Assembly (NCBI GenBank): GCA_018665385.1
Contig: JABJDN010000053.1
Span: 1-8,555, forward strand
Source of the DNA: Phycisphaerae bacterium
GTDB lineage: Bacteria > Planctomycetota > Phycisphaerae > Phycisphaerales > SM1A02
DNA length: 8,555 bases
Direction of reading: 5' to 3'
Of the stretch, positions 6,030 through 8,555 are shown piece by piece. The stretch's first letter is position 1; each line of letters starts with the position of its first letter. The notes under the pieces are model-generated. The model did no database searches. It was not told where the DNA came from and saw only the letters and a list, made by a program, of their open reading frames with translations. The position numbers and the translations under genes are program-made.

Positions 6030-8555
6030 ATGAATGACGATGCAACTCGTGACACTGTTGGACCAAACGATGAGACCTGTCATGACGAAACTGCGGACTC
6101 AAGTTGGCTAGATTCTAATGTTGGTGTGCATCGCGACGAATGGATTGGTCAAAAAATTGGCGACTATGAAATCTTGCGAATTATCGGTACTGGGGGCATG
6201 GGGAATGTGTACGAAGCAAAGCAAGTGCATCCACATCGTTCAGTGGCATTGAAAATTGTGAAGTCTGCTGCCGCAACTCCAGGGGCACTGCACCGTTTTG
6301 AAATGGAAAGTGAAATGCTTGCACGCTTGCAACATCCCGGAATTGCACAAGTCTACGATTCAGGCCACCAAACGAGTGAAGGGGTTTTGCTCCCTTATTT
6401 TGCGATGGAGTTCGTACCAGGCAGTAAATCAATCACTGATTTTGCCGAAGACAAACATCTTTCACGAGAGGGCAGGCTGGCGCTTTTCTTACGCGTTTGC
6501 GAAGCGGTACAGTATGGACATGGCAGGGGAGTTATACACCGCGACTTAAAACCCTCGAATATTTTGATTACTCAAGGTGGCAGACCTAAAGTTATTGACT
6601 TTGGGGTTGCACTTATGGCTGGCGTGGACGATGTTGAAAAAACAGTCACCGTGGCTGGGCGTTTTGTTGGCACATTGCAATGGTCGAGTCCAGAACAATG
6701 TGGAGATGACCCCCACGATGTTGATGTGCGTACGGATGTGTACTCGCTGGGGGTGTTGCTGTATCAATTAATGACGGGGCAATTGCCGTACAACTTAAAG
6801 GGAATTCCTTTGTACCGTGCGCCGATGGTCATTCGTGAAACAAAACCAATCGCGCCACAATCTATTGACCCGTCGATGCCAGCAGAGATTGAACAGATAC
6901 TGATGAAAGCACTCGCAAAAGAACGTGAGTCACGCTACGACGCAGTTGCTTCGATGTCGATGGATATACGAAGATTTTTAAGCAACCAACCTATTCTTGC
7001 AAAGCCTCCTACAGCGATGCATCGTTTACGTTTGTATGCCAGAAGAAACCAACTGAAGTTTCGTGCAGCACTAGTTGTTGCACTTGCGTTGGTTCTCGGT
7101 TTTGCAGGATTGATTTGGGGATTCGTAGAATCAGAAGCAAGGCAGACCGACATGAAGAATGCACTTGCCCTTGAAGCAGCGGCACGTGAACAAGCAGAGC
7201 AAAAAGCGTATGCCGCGATGATAGGCACAACGCAAGCGGCGATAGCAAATGGTTCTTGGGATATGGCACAGCGGAACTTAGATGCAACGAGCCGAGACCA
7301 ACGCGGTTGGGAGTGGAACTACCTGCAAGGGCTAGTAGATCAATCGCTTCGCACATGGCTCATAGGTGACAGGCCAACTTCACTCGTTACTTCACCTGCA
7401 GGTGATCAATTTATCGTTACGTTCGAAGGAGGGCGAGTTGTCCTTGTAGACGAAAGTCGCTCGTTGACAAGAGACCTATCCTTCCCCTCAAAAGTAAATG
7501 CGGCTTGCTTTACTCCTGATGGTGCTTCGTTGCTGCTCGGAATGGAAAGCGGTGCATTTTCTCTGCTGCATTTGTCTGAAGAAACGATGCTTATGTTCGA
7601 AGTGGAGCAGCCATCAATAGAATCGATTGTTTCCTTGCCAGATGGTGGGTTTGCAACTGGGCACGCTGATGGTGTGATTCGAGTCTGGGATAAAGAGGGG
7701 AATATGCTTTCATCCATGGTCGATGGCCACGGTATGGTTCTATCGCTCGATTATGATTCGACAAGCGATGTGCTTGCAGCGGGAGCATTTGATGGAACGG
7801 TTTCTGTATGGGAAGTTGAAGCACGCGAGCCATTAGTAGTGCACGAAGGGCACGATGAAGCGGTGTATGCGGTGCATTTTTTACACACAGGCACGCTTGT
7901 TTCAGGTGGCGGTGAAGGAAACATTATTCTCTGGAATATAACTGCGAACGAACAGGTAACAATTGATTCTGGTCACCGAGAAGTTATGGGTGTGACATCA
8001 AATGAAAATGTGATTGCAACTACAGGACAAGATAGAGTCGTTCGGTTATGGGATTTTCAGGGGAATCAATTGGGTGAGTTGCGAGGGCATGAAGATCTTG
8101 TTTGGTCTATTGGCACATTGCGTGACGATAAATTTGTCAGTATTGGGAAAGATGGAAGCGTACGCTGGTGGGATGCAAGTCCTCCAGCGCCAACAAAACA
8201 TATCGCAACAAGCCAGATGCCATCATCTGATGTAGCGTTTATTTGGAACGACGAAGTTGTATCAGTTTCTGAATTCGATTCCAATGTACAAGTGATAGAC
8301 CTTGTTGATGGTACGAGTTCTGTTATACACTCGAATGGTGTAGAGATTTCCGCAGTCGCCTTTGTATTCAACACGCCCTATGCGGTCACCGGAGACCTGC
8401 AAGGAATAGTTCGTTTGTGGGATATTGATGAACGCACGCAAGGCAGAGTTCTTGGCGAGTGCAAAGAACAAATTACAACACTAAGCGTTTCTTCTTCTGG
8501 AAAAATTGTTGCAGTAGGGACACTTACCGGAAAAATATGTGCGATGCGAATTAAC
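6030..8555 (+). CDS. Transmembrane serine/threonine kinase with WD40 tail, 3'-truncated
   Basis: The frame is open for 842 codons and reaches the last base without a stop. Residues 1-38 are an acidic, probably disordered lead. The kinase domain (about 46-317) is of PknB type and looks active. It has the Gly loop GTGGMGNV (53-60), Lys75 in VALKIVK, a probable helix C Glu93, HRDLKPSN (170-177) with catalytic Asp172, DFG at 190-192, and SPE (220-222) in place of APE. The activation loop carries Thr205 and Thr207. A hydrophobic segment at about 346-365, preceded by an Arg/Lys-rich stretch, should be a membrane helix with the kinase in the cytoplasm. An Ala/Glu-rich, probably helical linker (366-425) and the box 'RGWEWNYLQG' (425-434) lead into WD40 repeats (from about 441), which would lie outside the cytoplasm. 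This layout is common in Planctomycetota. Ligand and kinase targets are unknown. The ATG at 6030 is 35 bases after the HIT stop and has no Shine-Dalgarno sequence. Confidence 0.93.
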   Translation, partial: MNDDATRDTVGPNDETCHDETADSSWLDSNVGVHRDEWIGQKIGDYEILRIIGTGGMGNVYEAKQVHPHRSVALKIVKSAAATPGALHRFEMESEMLARLQHPGIAQVYDSGHQTSEGVLLPYFAMEFVPGSKSITDFAEDKHLSREGRLALFLRVCEAVQYGHGRGVIHRDLKPSNILITQGGRPKVIDFGVALMAGVDDVEKTVTVAGRFVGTLQWSSPEQCGDDPHDVDVRTDVYSLGVLLYQLMTGQLPYNLKGIPLYRAPMVIRETKPIAPQSIDPSMPAEIEQILMKALAKERESRYDAVASMSMDIRRFLSNQPILAKPPTAMHRLRLYARRNQLKFRAALVVALALVLGFAGLIWGFVESEARQTDMKNALALEAAAREQAEQKAYAAMIGTTQAAIANGSWDMAQRNLDATSRDQRGWEWNYLQGLVDQSLRTWLIGDRPTSLVTSPAGDQFIVTFEGGRVVLVDESRSLTRDLSFPSKVNAACFTPDGASLLLGMESGAFSLLHLSEETMLMFEVEQPSIESIVSLPDGGFATGHADGVIRVWDKEGNMLSSMVDGHGMVLSLDYDSTSDVLAAGAFDGTVSVWEVEAREPLVVHEGHDEAVYAVHFLHTGTLVSGGGEGNIILWNITANEQVTIDSGHREVMGVTSNENVIATTGQDRVVRLWDFQGNQLGELRGHEDLVWSIGTLRDDKFVSIGKDGSVRWWDASPPAPTKHIATSQMPSSDVAFIWNDEVVSVSEFDSNVQVIDLVDGTSSVIHSNGVEISAVAFVFNTPYAVTGDLQGIVRLWDIDERTQGRVLGECKEQITTLSVSSSGKIVAVGTLTGKICAMRIN
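7350..8555 (+). repeat. WD40 repeat array within the kinase gene (protein level)
   Basis: About ten beta-propeller blades can be read from residue 441 to the window edge. The Asp-equivalent at the end of each blade falls at residues 474, 514, 554, 595, 636, 675, 715, 757, 798 and 840, a spacing of 39-42. Canonical 'RVWD', 'RLWD' or similar endings are seen in blades 3-7 and 9 (for example W553-D554, W674-D675, W797-D798). Blades 1, 2, 8 and 10 have lost the tryptophan. Gly-His pairs open four blades, near residues 566, 607, 648 and 686. The DNA itself is not repetitive, so these are old, diverged units. Confidence 0.8.

Noticed and set aside
1..8555. Search for CRISPR arrays, insertion sequences, tRNA/rRNA genes, attachment sites and defence or phage genes
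   Set aside because: No spaced DNA repeats, terminal inverted repeats, transposase or integrase motifs or cloverleaf sequences were seen; nearly all bases are accounted for by six conserved-family genes.

Overview
The window looks like an ordinary chromosomal segment of a planctomycete-like bacterium, most plausibly one of the Phycisphaerae. The clearest sign is the last gene. It joins a PknB-type serine/threonine kinase to a transmembrane helix, a linker carrying an 'RGWEWNYLQG' box and a long WD40 tail, an architecture typical of Planctomycetota. Weak use of Shine-Dalgarno sequences and a Lys/Arg-rich N-terminal extension on a metabolic enzyme also fit. The taxonomic call is inference; no rRNA or tRNA is present. 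By eye the base composition is moderate, somewhat below 50% GC.

Layout: (1) positions 1-591 hold the 3' part of a class I SAM-dependent methyltransferase. (2) After a 105-base gap, 697-1542 encode a two-domain YcgR-like PilZ protein, a probable cyclic-di-GMP receptor with an unusually long insert in its PilZ domain. (3) Running toward it on the minus strand, 2835-1570 encode a stand-alone PabB-like aminodeoxychorismate synthase component I; the two stop codons are 27 bases apart. (4) A 68-base divergent region separates pabB from ppdK (2904-5582), a full-length pyruvate, phosphate dikinase. (5) A HIT-family nucleotide hydrolase follows, starting near 5587, four bases after the ppdK stop or overlapping it depending on the start codon. 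(6) From 6030 to the window edge runs the kinase-WD40 gene, 842 codons long and still open at the last base.

How they fit together: ppdK and the HIT gene look like one transcription unit, with the kinase gene 35 bases behind. PpdK interconverts pyruvate, ATP and phosphate with PEP, AMP and pyrophosphate. The HIT protein probably hydrolyses purine nucleotide derivatives. PabB feeds folate synthesis. The PilZ protein and the kinase are signalling proteins. I see no shared pathway linking all six.

There is no mobile element, CRISPR array, phage gene or RNA gene, and no gap above about 105 bases. I did not find a new biological system. The best second looks are the ten regularly spaced WD40 blades in the kinase, the enlarged PilZ domain, the symmetric -10-like element between pabB and ppdK, and the possible leaderless start of the kinase gene.
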